Below, in pieces: positions 45,052 to 55,661 of a stretch of DNA of 64,000 nucleotides (the first letter of the stretch is position 1; every line of letters starts with the position of its first letter). A program made the position numbers and the translations under genes. The stretch comes from Saprolegnia diclina VS20. Its lineage: Eukaryota > Oomycota > Saprolegniomycetes > Saprolegniales > Saprolegniaceae. The stretch covers positions 427,839 through 491,838 of the forward strand of contig NW_008246093.1 in NCBI RefSeq assembly GCF_000281045.1, given 5' to 3'. The notes under the pieces were generated by a model. The model saw only the letters and a program-made list of their open reading frames with translations. It did no database searches and was not told the DNA's origin.

Positions 45052-46690
45052 CGGAACAGCCACAAAGCGAAAATGACACATCTTGGATTGGCAGCGACTC
45101 GAAGATTTGGATACCGAAACCGAAGTTGCACTTTCGACTTCGATTACGCCGTGCCCGTTGCCCGTTGGAATGCGGATGTGGCTGCATGATGCAAAGTGCG
45201 GTCGGCACTTGTGCAGGTCGTGGGCTCGCCATCGGCGTCCTAGGAAAGAGGACTGCAAATGTCGAGTCGCTTGATCCAACCTGAGGAGCACATGCATGAA
45301 TTGTTGTATGACAGAAGAGCGCTCGGTACGAGAGAGCGAGCTAGGCTAAAAAAAATCAAAGAACAAGTTGTCCATAGAATTGGTGAGGGTCAGGGTTCAG
45401 ACTAATCGATTGCGTCACTGCAACTCGACGAGTACCACCGCAGCCTTGATTTTGTCGCATCGCTTGGATGGCGACTGCACAGAGTGTTGATCGATCCAGC
45501 AGTGCATGGACTTGCCATGGGAATTTGCTGACCCTTGGGCGTGGCACACGTGGCAGCCAGTCGCTCGTCGAATCTGTTGCAATAGTCGTAGATTCATGAT
45601 ATGCACGGTCCAGGTGCTACCGTACCTGTGTTGTATAAATTGAACGAGGGACTAGAGTTGGTACTGCAAGGTTGAGAGGGAACTGGAATATGACATGCAC
45701 CAACCGTCCGCAAGATAGAACGGACACAACGAACCACGGCTTCTACCCAAGGGAACTAGCTGTCATGGCTATAGCCCGTATCCTATCCACATGCTCAGCT
45801 GGGCAAATGTCACTTCAGCTTCAAGCGTGGGACTATGACGTGAAGCTGGCTGGTCCTAATCGATGGCACCTTTCCGCTATTCCCGCTGCTCATTTCGCGT
45901 GCCGTTATTAGCTTCGTTGATGCTCTTTGACGCGATTCGCGCAGTCTCGTGCGCGTCTCCTCCCCGTGCGCATCCGCGCTTGTATGCCTGCGACTTAATC
46001 ATTTGTTGAAACGAAAACTATGGGATTAATCTTGTGCTACATGTACGTGAAGCCTTTCGCGTCAGTAAGGATCTTATCGAGTTTGGCGCCGCGACAACGT
46101 TGATCGATAGCGCTCCTCTAACGGCTCGGACACACACACCGTGGTGTTAGCGAGCTTTCTTAGCATCTTCGTCAGCACAAGATCGCGTCTATGGTTTTTA
46201 CGTTGCAGTGTGGCACCGATTCTCGCTTCCGACGATAGCATCGTCATAGTTTGCCTGAAACAACATTGAGGTGGCGAGGGTCCTGAAGCACCTACTAAAC
46301 GAGCGTACGAACGTACCCTAACAGCACCAAAGTGTTGATAATGAAGCGGGTACGTTGCCCGTGTCGACACGGATGACACACCATCTTGGAGGCAGCAGAT
46401 CGCAATGCGAGATTGCCGTTTGCTTTTCACGTGGTCAACGTGTGATTTTCACGTGGTCAACGTGTGATTTTCACGTGGTCAACGTGTGATTTTCACGTGG
46501 TCGACACCTTTTCATTTTTCTACAATACAAAGAGAGAGTGATTTCATCGGGATCCGGCGTGGAAAAGGATTTCCCACTTGCAACCCACATTGGCCAATGA
46601 GATATCGGTCACGCGATATGCGCGCAGGCCATTGGCTGATTTCTACCTGCATACAGCCTGTCCCATTTGGCCTGAGCATCGACCGACAAA
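45052..46690. other. Intergenic region, 1.6 kb
   Basis: No supported gene. The last 270 bp form the promoter of the TIR-like/TPR gene: a 22-bp tandem repeat at 46424-46505 (listed separately) and CCAAT/ATTGG boxes near 46590 and 46630. The short frame at 45415-45606 on the minus strand has scattered cysteines but no zinc-finger spacing. Confidence 0.4.
46424..46505 (+). repeat. 22-bp tandem repeat carrying a CACGTG box in each unit
   Basis: Three identical units (46424-46445, 46446-46467, 46468-46489) and a fourth partial copy from 46490. Each has TTTT, then CACGTG, then GTCAACGTGTGA. CACGTG is the E-box/G-box bound by bHLH and bZIP factors, and the repeat also contains ACGTG in both directions. 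It ends about 185 bp before the start codon at 46691. Confidence 0.85.
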
Positions 46691-48974
46691 ATGGCGACAC
46701 CGCAGCGCCCGCTGGGCCTCGAGCTCTCCTACTTTCGCCGCTTTATAGAGCTGCACGGCGGGCGGCGCGCCTTTGAAGGCAAGACGTCGGCGCAGGTGTG
46801 CTTTGACTACGTCGTCCCGTACACATCGACGTCAGAGGAGTCGCTCGTCGAGCACGTCCGCCTCCACACGTCCGACGCGGCGTGCGTGCAGCCCGCGAAT
46901 TGGTACATTAGCCACGCGTGGGGCTACATCTTCCTCGAGGCGCTCGAGAGCCTCGAATTGTTCTTCCGCGAGCGCTCCATTCACGACCCGGTCGTGTGGT
47001 TTTGCGTCTTCAACAACAATCAGCACCGCGCAAGCGAGCATCCGTTTGCATGGTGGCAGTCGACGTTCCAGGAGTCGCTCGCCGCCATCGGCAACGTCGT
47101 CATGATCATGCACCCGTGGAAGAACCCGGTCACACTCACAAGATCGTGGTGCATCTTTGAGGTCTACGTCACGGTGATGGCTGGCGCCAACTTTGACGTG
47201 GCGCTAGCGCCCAATCAAGCCACCCGGTTCTTTGACGATATCCTTACGGACATGAGCGCATTCTACAAAATGCTCGCAAACGTGAGCAGCGAAGCAGCGC
47301 AAGCCACAGTGCCGACCGACAAGACCAACATTGATCGCGTCGTCACGAGCTCTGTCGGCTTCACAGGCCTCGACCGCCTCGTCCTCGAGACGTTTGAAGC
47401 GTGGATGAAGCGTGTGATCCGCGGGCGCGCCGCGCTGGCGTCGACGGCTCTCGAAAAAGCGCGGCTCTTGAAGGCACTCGCCGAGTTTGTGTCGCTCAAC
47501 GGGGCGCTCGCCGAGGGCGAGGCGGTCGGCACCGAAGCGCTCGCACTGTACCTCGAGGCTGTCGGGCCCGACGACCCCGCCACTTTGTACATGCAAGGTC
47601 TCCTCGCCATGTTCCAAGGCCACCAGTACAAGCCGCGCGATCTCTGGGAACCCACGCTCGTCGATGTGATGCGCCGGCTCACGGTGCTTCTGGGTCCACT
47701 GCACGAAGAGACGCTCAACTGCATGTACCAGCTCGGCATGCTTTACGCAGAAGTGCTCGACCAGATAGACCACGGGCTCGAGCTGCTCGGCGAGACGCTC
47801 TCGCGAATGGTTGAGGTTTATGGCCCCGACCACCCGCGCACCATCGATACGCGGTTGGTCTTCACCATGTTCGAAGCGATCCGGTCGCAGAACGACAACG
47901 CTGTCAACGCTTTGGCCACATGTAACATGGACGCGCAGCGCGTCATGGGCAAGGACCACCCGACCGCGCTCACGGGCGCCACCTTTCTATCGCTGCTCCG
48001 CTCGCGTGCCGGCGGCTCGCACAGCGACTTGCTCGCAACGGACATTGCGACGGTCGAGCGCCACGAGCGCATCTTTGGTCGGGACCACGTAAATACCCAC
48101 GCCAGCATTCTCAACCTCGCTACGACGTGCCTCCACGAAGGCGACTACGACCAAGCGCTCGCGCTTCTCAAGCCACTTGTCGTAAACGGCGATGGACCAT
48201 TGGATGGCGCGCGGCGCGTGCCCCGCGCGATGGGTACGGCACAACAGATGCCCGGATAAGAGCTCAACGACCTGCGTAGCCCAGCGTGTCATGGCGGCGG
48301 CGTATGAGAAGATCGGCGAGTGTGCGCTGGCGGTCGACGCGTGGGAGGCCGCCATCGACGGGTTCCGTCACGTAAACGCCAAGGACGATCTCGCGGGGTC
48401 TGTCTGGAGTCTCTACTGGGCGCGCCACAAGGGCGACCTCTGGCCCACTCTAGCGTGCATTGAGACGCTGCTCGCACACTTGAAGCAAACGGAGCTGCTC
48501 CACGAAGGCTGGGGCTCTACGATGTGCTTGGCGTGCGAGCTACCGATGCTCGAGGGGATCACGTACATCTGCCCCGGCTGCACGATCGACCTTGGCGTTG
48601 TCTGCGCGTCCTGCCACGCACTCGTGCCCGACTGCCTCGACTGCGAACGCTCGGTGCTCTTGCCCACCGAGCCACCGGCCAGAGCGCTCCTCAAGATGCG
48701 CGTACAATGGCTCGCAAAAGAAGGACCCTCGGACGCCTTACGCGCCGCCAGCGACGCGCTCGCCGAGTACTGTCGTCAATGGGACTTGCCACTGGAGGAC
48801 CCAGCACCCCAAAGAGTATCGACGCCACTGGAGCGCTTGACAGCAGCCACATCATCGACACCACCGACGCCATGCGACGACCCCGAAGCGAATAGAGGAT
48901 CAATCGTTGGGTGGCTTTGTTGTTGGCGACAACGTCCCCGACACCAAACGAGCGAGTACAACCACGTCGAATAG
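46691..48974 (+). CDS. TIR-like domain, TPR and zinc-ribbon protein
   Basis: Two exons (46691-48233, 48280-48974; intron 46 nt), about 745 residues. Residues 60-190 form a domain with NWYISHAWGYIFLEALESL, VVWFCVFNNNQH, IGNVVMIMHPWKNP and LTRSWCIFEVYVTVMAG. The order (short strand then SHAW, a central strand, I-x-x-I-G strand, then WCxxE helix) parallels TIR domains, where the Glu of WCxxE is catalytic; here it is Glu157 (codon 47159). The domain is common in TPR proteins of oomycetes and algae. Kinesin-light-chain/nephrocystin-like TPRs follow (LGPLHEETLNCMYQLGMLY, YGPDHPRTIDTRLVF, FGRDHVNTHASILNLATTC). The C-terminal part has a zinc ribbon with CLAC, CPGC, CASC and CLDC pairs. Function unknown; a TIR-like enzyme controlled by TPR contacts is a hypothesis. 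Confidence 0.75.
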
Positions 48975-49029
48975 GCGGCAGTGGGAGTAGCGTTCTAGTT
49001 GGTCGATGGTAGTCCTAAAGGTTGAGCCA

Positions 49030-50486
49030 CTAATCGAGATGGGTTGTGCTGGGACGAGTTAGCGTTCGCAACAATAGCTTGAGCTCGGCGTTGTGGACGA
49101 CAGCGAGCCAGTCACCGGTCCAGGCGGCGACAACAGAGGCACCCAGGGACCACACGTGGGCGACACCGAGAGCAAACGCCCAGTCCACAATAGCACCTCG
49201 CTGCAAGAGCACCGTGGCGCACGCCTCAATACACGGTACTCGGCACAAGTCACCGAGAGAGAGTTGAACATGGCGCACGAGCTCGGCCGTGAGAATGTCC
49301 AGCACGGGCTTGGTCGGCCGCAATGGCGGCGCGTAGAGCTCAAGCAAAACGGCTACGAGTTGGTTGATCGAATGAGTCGTTTGCATTCAGTGGTGTAGCA
49401 GCAGCTTGCTTTCCGTCACGCGAAACGGGACGCTCGCGATGCGCAAGATACTGTGCTTGACGTCGCCGAGGCCCGCGGCCAGTACAAACGCCGTGGCGGC
49501 GGGCGACGCCTCGATCGCCGTCTCGAGGAGGCTACCGTCACGGAGCTACGGCTTGCGCGCCAAGAGCTGGCCTACAACCTCGAACGCACCGTGCTGCAAC
49601 GCATAGCGCACCGCCTCGATCAAGCCGCCTTCCTTGCGGTGCGTCAGAAGAAAGGCGACAACTGTCCACGCGCGGTGCTGGATCGCGTTCTCCAGCGCCA
49701 ACATCGTGCAGCCCGCCGCCGATATGTGAGCGCGTTGACTTGACGGTGCAGCGCCGGCAGCACGTCGCGCTCGTCCAAGAGCGCAGCGGCAATCTCGAGG
49801 CGGTCCGTCTTGAGTGCCAACAGAATCGCGTCTGGCTTACGTCGTACTTTCTAGCCGGCTGTGTCAACCGGTTAGTGAAACCGGCTACTTCAGCCAGCCG
49901 GCTCGCGGCTATCAATGGCCGAGTGTATGGGGAAAAAAGTCATCTCCCCGCATCTCCGGGTGAGTCGCTGGGTGAGTCCCAATGCAAAATCGTACGCCGA
50001 GTGTCAAAAGACGGGCCAGCGATGAGGCACTAAATGCGTCGCGTCCAGTTGTGGTGGACTGTCGAATGTGGCTAATCCAACCAATCGTAACCGATAGGCT
50101 GAGCCGGTTCACTACCGGCTGGTGCGCTGGCACAATTGCAGCGTCATCAACTTGCAAACACGACGGCGACCTTCCAGCACGTTGTCCTGGAGCAGCCCGA
50201 CCTCGCGGCCATCGTCTTTGGCTACCAGCCTGGTGTCTGGGAAGACGTGCGCCCGGCCTTGTTTGCATGCAAGTACCTCGCCACCTTTGACGAGGCCTCG
50301 CGCTTTGGCGGCAAGCACAAGCTCGACGCCTCCTCCTACCCGATCTTTACAGGCACGACCGAGTGGGCGATGACAGTGAGGCCCATATCGGGCGAGTCGC
50401 ACGAGCTCAGCCGATTCACGCCCGACGAACGCCTTCCGCTGCACGTCGCCATTGTCGAATCATCACACGCGTGTTTGGTGGTATGA
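49030..50486 (-). pseudogene. Broken, partly inverted third copy of the ankyrin gene
   Basis: Minus strand 49030 to about 49855 encodes the family's middle and tail: DAILLALKTDRLEIAAALLDE, then AENAIQH-type repeats, LRDGSLLETAIEA, VTESKLLLHH and the cap AIVDWAFALGVAHVW, VVHNAELKLLLRTL. It contains in-frame stops (TAG after LARKP, TGA after LLLHH), a frame change near 49740 and lacks most repeats. The family's N-terminal 105 residues sit on the plus strand at 50160-50486 (TATFQHVVLEQPDLAAIVF through LPLHVAIVE), with the start ATG changed to ACG at 50160. The two parts are therefore head-to-head: an inversion separated the gene's first exon-sized piece. A 19-bp CCGG-rich inverted repeat lies at 49868-49886 and 50102-50120 between them. 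Non-functional. Confidence 0.8.
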
Positions 50487-50570
50487 AAACTAGGGTCCTC
50501 GACCAAGAGACAAGTTGTCTTTTCTTTTATTCTATACACTTGGTCAATAATTTATATATACTCACAATCT

Positions 50571-52217
50571 CTATGCCATCTTGAGAAGGCCCACCGTGTC
50601 CATGATCGACTTTGGCTTGGCGCCACCGAGGGCATCGACGACATCAACCATCGTTGGCCGACGCGCAATGTCTTCCGAGAGACACGCGAGGAGCAAGGCT
50701 TGGATCGAGAGCGGCATCGTGGCAGCGGACGGGCCGAGCTCGACGGCCACCACGATTTCGTGCCAGGTCGAGCCAATATCCGTCGCTGGCACATCGGTAA
50801 ACGCTTCCCAGAGCACGTAGCCAAACTCGAGGACGTCGACCGCCATCTCGGCTTGCGTCGACGCGACGGCCACGGCGCTGAACCCGCCGAGCGTCACGCG
50901 GCCGTCGAGGTCCACGATGCAGTGGCGCGTGCTCACGCTGTTGTGGGCAAGGCCGCACTCGTGCATGTGGGCGAGGCCGGCCGCAATGTCCCGCATGAGA
51001 TCCGTCTTTTCGTCGTTCGTCAAGCGCTGGCCAAGGTACGTGTGCAGCGTGAACGCTTGCTTGTGCTCCGAGACCCAGTGCATATGGTCGTGGAGCTTGG
51101 CAACGCCGAGAATGCGAGCAATGCGCGGGTGGTGGCTCATCTGCTGCATGCGGGCGCTGAGGGCGTCGACGGTCGACGCGTCATGGAGAGCGTCGACGTT
51201 GACGGCCGTGCCATTGTAGCTGCCCGTGGTCGCACCGATCGCGACGTCAAAGTCCTCGGACGCTAGAGTCCGCGCCTGCTCCGTGATGCGCATTGCTTGG
51301 CTCGGGTACGCCTGCGTCAAGGCGCCGGCCGCATCCGAGAGCGTCGCAAGCTGGAACGCAAGTCGGAGGACGTGCGGGCCCGCGACAACGTCCGCAAAGA
51401 ACGGCTGCCCGAGGACTGTCGCGTCGAGAACGACAACGTCAAAATGAACGTGCGTCGCGTGGTGGTCCCAGACAAAGGACTTGGTCTCGCCGTCCGCGAC
51501 GCTGTAGCCGATTTCCGGTACATGCAGCGTCACGTGGACCATTTGCCCGCGCTCGATTTGGAGCCAAATGGGCAGTGGCGAGGACGCGGCGGCGTCGTAG
51601 GTTGCGAGGAAGGCCCAAATCGACAAGCCAAAATGCGACGCTGCGGCAAAGTTGGGGGGGCCGTACGCAGCAAAATGCACCGCGTCCGCGTAAGATGGCA
51701 ATAGCGTCTTGTGGCGCACGGTTTCAAGCATCGGCACGTAGCTCTTGCGCTGCGTCGAGCGGACGCCGTAGAGTGGAAAAAACATGGCGGTCGACGAACT
51801 CTGGAGTGTCTTGGCGAGCGTCGTCATGGGGCTCGTCACGTGTGGCTGGAACGGAGGCGACAGTGGCGCGTCCGCTTCGACTTGATCCGGCGCGACGCTT
51901 GCAGGCGAAGCCATGGTTTGGTCGCCCGTGTCTGGCACGTTGTCGTCGTCGTCGTTTTGCGTCGACGTCGTCGGCGATGCAGGCGCCGAGCTGGCCTCGG
52001 ACGACGGCAGCGGTGTCACGACCACGAGCTTGACATCCAACGAGTCGGTGACTGTCGACGCATCGGACGACGACCGTGGTGCGGCCATCGGGGCAAACAC
52101 CGGGACGTCGGTGGTCGGAAGATCCTTCTTGCGCGGCAAGGACTTGGACACAGGTGCGTGACGGGGCTGGGGCTCGAGAACCAACGCCGAAGAGTCCTTG
52201 GACAGGCAGGTCCCCAT
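50571..52217 (-). CDS. N-myristoylated kinase-like protein (pseudokinase)
   Basis: 548 residues, intronless; ATG at 52217 gives MGTCLSKDSS, with Gly2, Cys4 and Ser6 fitting N-myristoylation plus palmitoylation. A 150-residue acidic, Ser/Thr/Pro-rich linker follows, then a beta-rich domain (FGLSIWAFLATYDAA, VHVTLHVPEIGYSV, VHFDVVVLDA). The C-terminal ~270 residues have a protein-kinase fold of the tyrosine-kinase-like group: helix C region, DLMRDIAAGLAHMHECGLAH, VLEFGYVLWEAFTDVPA, CLSEDIARRPTMVDVVDAL. The three catalytic residues are absent: VNVDAL stands where VAVK is expected, HNSVSTRH replaces HRDLKxxN, and LGGFS replaces DFG. A membrane-tethered signalling scaffold is inferred. Confidence 0.85.
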   Translation of the reverse strand: MGTCLSKDSSALVLEPQPRHAPVSKSLPRKKDLPTTDVPVFAPMAAPRSSSDASTVTDSLDVKLVVVTPLPSSEASSAPASPTTSTQNDDDDNVPDTGDQTMASPASVAPDQVEADAPLSPPFQPHVTSPMTTLAKTLQSSSTAMFFPLYGVRSTQRKSYVPMLETVRHKTLLPSYADAVHFAAYGPPNFAAASHFGLSIWAFLATYDAAASSPLPIWLQIERGQMVHVTLHVPEIGYSVADGETKSFVWDHHATHVHFDVVVLDATVLGQPFFADVVAGPHVLRLAFQLATLSDAAGALTQAYPSQAMRITEQARTLASEDFDVAIGATTGSYNGTAVNVDALHDASTVDALSARMQQMSHHPRIARILGVAKLHDHMHWVSEHKQAFTLHTYLGQRLTNDEKTDLMRDIAAGLAHMHECGLAHNSVSTRHCIVDLDGRVTLGGFSAVAVASTQAEMAVDVLEFGYVLWEAFTDVPATDIGSTWHEIVVAVELGPSAATMPLSIQALLLACLSEDIARRPTMVDVVDALGGAKPKSIMDTVGLLKMA

Positions 52218-53334
52218 ACTGCTGGTGGTGGTGTAGATGACGGGGCAAATTGAATTGTTGTTGGGTGCTCGCACTACGGTATCAACGGACCTGCCGTTGA
52301 TGCGCCAAAGACAAGATCGCGGGCGGGATGTCACATTGCACTTGGTGTCTCTTGATTTCAGTATACCACGTCGGCTGGTCGTTTGCATAGAAAGTGCAAT
52401 CGTCGGGAGCTGGTGCATATCTCAATACAACGTGCAAAATACACGTATGGTCGTCTCATGCAGCATGTCCTGCACATGGTCGCGATCGTCGTGTCGCTGC
52501 CCGTGGACATACACTGCCCCTTGCGCCGATGGCATAAAAGCTACCGCGCCAGAGACAACGCGACCACGCTGGAGCGCTAGATCCCACGTTGAAGGCGCGT
52601 ATGCGTCATTTTCAGCACACGCAATGGGTGGGTCAATTGCCGTGCGGCCAGTGTGGCGCCAGGAGGCAAGCAGGGGCAAGGCGGCACGCCAGAGGTCCCG
52701 ATTATGCAACCTGTCGTTGAACGCCGCATAGACCCGTCACCAACATGGAAGGGTTGGCGACTAGTGTTCTTGGAATTTAGTGGTCGTGGCGGAAGCAAGT
52801 TGAAGCGCGGTGGACTGTCGGCGCGACAAGGCGTCTGCGAACACGACATTTTACGTGGTTTCGACGCTGTGGGTCAAAAAGGGAGTTCTTGTCGACTTCG
52901 TTTAGTCTAGCGGTTTAGCCACTGCTTTACCACTAGGTAGATCCGGGACAAGAGAGAGAGCCCCACTTTCTGATTCTGTGCATGGTCCTCCCTTACCACT
53001 ATCGGCCCATCTCGGCCAGGCACGTTGGTACTATTTCGGATACGTCAAGGCAGAAATTTGGGAATGGATGAAGCGTCGATACCCGGTAGTTAGCTCGACA
53101 AAAGCAGCACGGGTAATCAGAGCACTCATACCGAGGTGACATTTGAAGTTTAGACTTTGCATTGGCCATGCAGGACCCGACACACGACATTTGCGAGGGC
53201 TTCGGCGTGCATTAGACGGCGCGACTAAACTCTCGGTGGCTAACGACACCAAGAGTTTATGTACTCTTGGACGACACCCACTAGACCTAGCCAATGTGTA
53301 CACAGCAAACAAAAAATACTGTACTAGTATTATG
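52218..53334. other. Intergenic region, 1.1 kb
   Basis: No gene supported. It holds the promoter of the pseudokinase on its left and the 3' flank of the first oxygenase gene on its right. Short frames on both strands lack domains. Confidence 0.4.
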
Positions 53335-54081
53335 TTACTCGGCAACGTGGCTGCTCGGCAACTCGGCGGACGCGGCTGCGTGCTCTTCAGATGTTGACGC
53401 GTCCAACGTTGAAGTGGGCACCTCCACGTGCGTACTCGTGGGCCGCGACATGATGTCGGACCGGATCGCGTACTTGATGCCCGCTTGCACTGGCTCGCCC
53501 GAGTGGAACACCCGGTGCTGGAAGATGAGGACGCGGCCCGGCTTGGGCACAACGTGCATCTCGCCCTCTCCGATCCACATGCCAGTCTCGCCGCCCGCCT
53601 CGATCGAGTTCAAGTAGAACTGCACGGTGAGCACCGAGTACTCGCCGTCGCCGCGGTTATAACAGCCATCGTAGTGAGGGGAGAAGTGGTGGCCGACGCC
53701 GTAGCGCAGAAATCGAAGGCACTCGTTGATGCCAACCAAAGTTCGGTTGCCAAAGGTTGCAGGAAGATGGTCCTTGATACGGTGCCACAAGGTCGTAGCG
53801 GTTGCCGTGTCGTTCAGAATGCAGCGGTCGCTGTGCCGAATCTCAGGACGGAGCTGTTGGACGCCGTAGCCGACGTGGGTCAGCGCAGCCTCGTAGCCCT
53901 TGGCGCTCGCCTCAGAGAATGCAATGAGCTTCTCGCACTCGTCCCGTGTCAAGACGTTGTCGAGGACAATGACCAAGTTTCCTTTCGTGTCGATCGAGAG
54001 AGGTTGGGCTTCGACCAACACAGGCGTCCACTCGGCGGCAGTGAGGCAGTCGACAAGATTAGGGGCAGGTGGGGTCGACAT
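53335..54081 (-). CDS. 2-oxoglutarate/Fe(II) oxygenase (prolyl 4-hydroxylase-like), copy 1
   Basis: 248 residues, intronless. Start MSTPPAPNLVDCL at 54081. Double-stranded beta-helix of the P4Hc class: NLVIVLDNVLTRDECEKLIAF, RHSDRCILND, then the iron ligands HYDG (HxD) in FSPHYDGCYNRGDG and the distal His in RVFHSGEPV, with the 2-oxoglutarate-binding Arg in KYAIRSDIMSR. The middle strand block GEYSVLTVQFYLNS and GGETGMW are typical. No signal peptide, so a cytosolic hydroxylase of protein side chains is more likely than a collagen-type enzyme; the substrate is unknown. It has a tandem paralogue 250 bp upstream. Confidence 0.85.
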   Translation of the reverse strand: MSTPPAPNLVDCLTAAEWTPVLVEAQPLSIDTKGNLVIVLDNVLTRDECEKLIAFSEASAKGYEAALTHVGYGVQQLRPEIRHSDRCILNDTATATTLWHRIKDHLPATFGNRTLVGINECLRFLRYGVGHHFSPHYDGCYNRGDGEYSVLTVQFYLNSIEAGGETGMWIGEGEMHVVPKPGRVLIFQHRVFHSGEPVQAGIKYAIRSDIMSRPTSTHVEVPTSTLDASTSEEHAAASAELPSSHVAE

Positions 54082-54328
54082 GGTGTGATTTGAAGCATGA
54101 AGCCTCGCCCTGACGCTGCTCTGATTGTTGATCGAATCTATCAAGTCCGTCCATAAAAATGGCTCAAATATATCGCGCGTGTCGCAACCGGATTTATTGA
54201 ATGATCGATATATTATCAACTTGATATTTCACTGAAATGTGTCGAATAAATGTGTATACACGGACGACATGTATTGGAACCTCTAGTTTTCCAGTACTTC
54301 GTCCCCGAACGACTATGTAATATAGCAT

Positions 54329-54996
54329 TTACATAGTTGTGGTATCGGCACGCGGTCGGGACATGATGTCGGATCGGATGGCGTACTTTCGACCGTCGAG
54401 GACGGGCTCGCCCGAGTGGCACACCGGCTCGTGCGCAAAGATGAGGACGCGCCCGGGCCGAGGCTCCACAAGAAATGGCACGTCGCTCTTGTCGTCGAGC
54501 CAGAGACCCGTGCCGCCACCAGAAGCCACGCTGTTGAGGTACACTTGAATGGTGAGCACCGAGTACTCGCCATTGCCACGGTCGTACGTGCCGTCGTAGT
54601 GGGGCTTGAACTCGTGGCCGACGTCGTAGCGCAAAAACCAAAGTCGCTCGTTGATGCCAACCAAAGTACGGTCGTCAAAGGTGGACGGCAGGTACCCATT
54701 CAGGCGGCGCCAGAGAATGTCGGCTGTCTCGACGTCGTCGAGGATGCAGCGCTCGTTGTTGCGGACATCCGGTCGGTACGCCTGCCGACCACCCCCACGT
54801 TAAGCAGCGCACGCTCGTACCCACTTGCTTCAGAGAATGCAATGAGCTCAAGACACTCGCGCGGCGTCAAGACGTTGTCCAGGATCAGAACAAACGGGCC
54901 GTCGGGTGGTGCGACAGCCGGGTGCACTTGAATGGCCGGAGATACCGTGCTGTCGAGGCAGGTCGACAATCGAGCGGGGACGACAGAATGTGGCAT
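54329..54996 (-). pseudogene. 2-oxoglutarate/Fe(II) oxygenase, copy 2, frameshifted
   Basis: Tandem paralogue of the preceding gene. ATG at 54996 (MPHSVVPARLSTCL), PFVLILDNVLTPRECLELIAF, then the frame shifts by one base in the G/C run near 54795: ALLNVGV continues in another frame as GGRQAYRPDVRNNERCILDD. The rest is intact: INERLWFLRYDVGHEF, KPHYDGTYDRGNG, iron ligand His in CHSGEPV, YAIRSDIMSR, and the stop at 54329. All active-site residues are present, and the break lies in a homopolymer, so it may be an assembly error and not a true pseudogene. Confidence 0.7.
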
Positions 54997-55304
54997 ATTG
55001 GTCGAGCTACTGCTTGTTCAGCCACCCCTCTGCCACTTGTTGGTGAATGCCAAGTATAAGACGGTGAGATAAGAATCAGGAGTGATGGTCGGTATCTTTT
55101 GAGGTGAATGATGGTGCTTTGTTGAGCACTGTGCCTTGGTGAGTTCCCTGGGGAGTTCCACGGTGAGGTCTGACTCGTGGCCTCAAATAATCCCGTGTGC
55201 TACTACTCTCTAGACGTGCTAGTTTCTCTAGAATGGTGTACGGTATGTGTACCAAGCGTACGATTCCTTGGCGCTACAATATCATCAAAAATGGCAAAAA
55301 CATC

Positions 55305-55375
55305 GGTCCCACCGGGCTTCGATCCCGGATTGCCGGGCCATAAGGCCGGAGTGCTGCCACTTACACCATAGGACC
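55305..55375 (-). tRNA. tRNA-Gln-like element, unit 1
   Basis: The 71-nt unit folds as a tRNA: acceptor GGTCCTA/TGGGACC, D-arm with A-box TGGTGTAAGTGG, T-arm CCGGG-ATCGAAG-CCCGG, and five T residues downstream as a Pol III terminator. The scaffold resembles eukaryotic tRNA-Gln. The anticodon loop (CTTATGG) would give anticodon TAT, the 31-39 pair is C-C, and T54 is A, so it is probably a relic or a tRNA-derived element and not a working tRNA. Confidence 0.5.
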
Positions 55376-55661
55376 TCTCGCGATGTCGTACGGGACCATC
55401 TTACGTACATGTATCGCCAGTCTCTGATGGGAATAGACGACCATCCCTTGTGCCCACCAACGAGGATGTTGAAGCCAAGAACGAGCGACTCTTCAGCATT
55501 GAGACATCACTCCGTACAGTCTAGCAGCTTCTACCACCGTCGGGATGGCGAGACTGGCGAGTTGGGCTCCAGCGGAGTAGCCGTTGGTAGTCCAGTTCCA
55601 TCTAGAAAAGGGCGCTTCGGGAGAAAATACAATCGTGGTGCTGCAACGCTGAAACAAGAGC

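Noticed and set aside
45415-45606. Small cysteine-containing frame on the minus strand
   Set aside because: Cysteine spacing fits no zinc finger; composition not coding-like.
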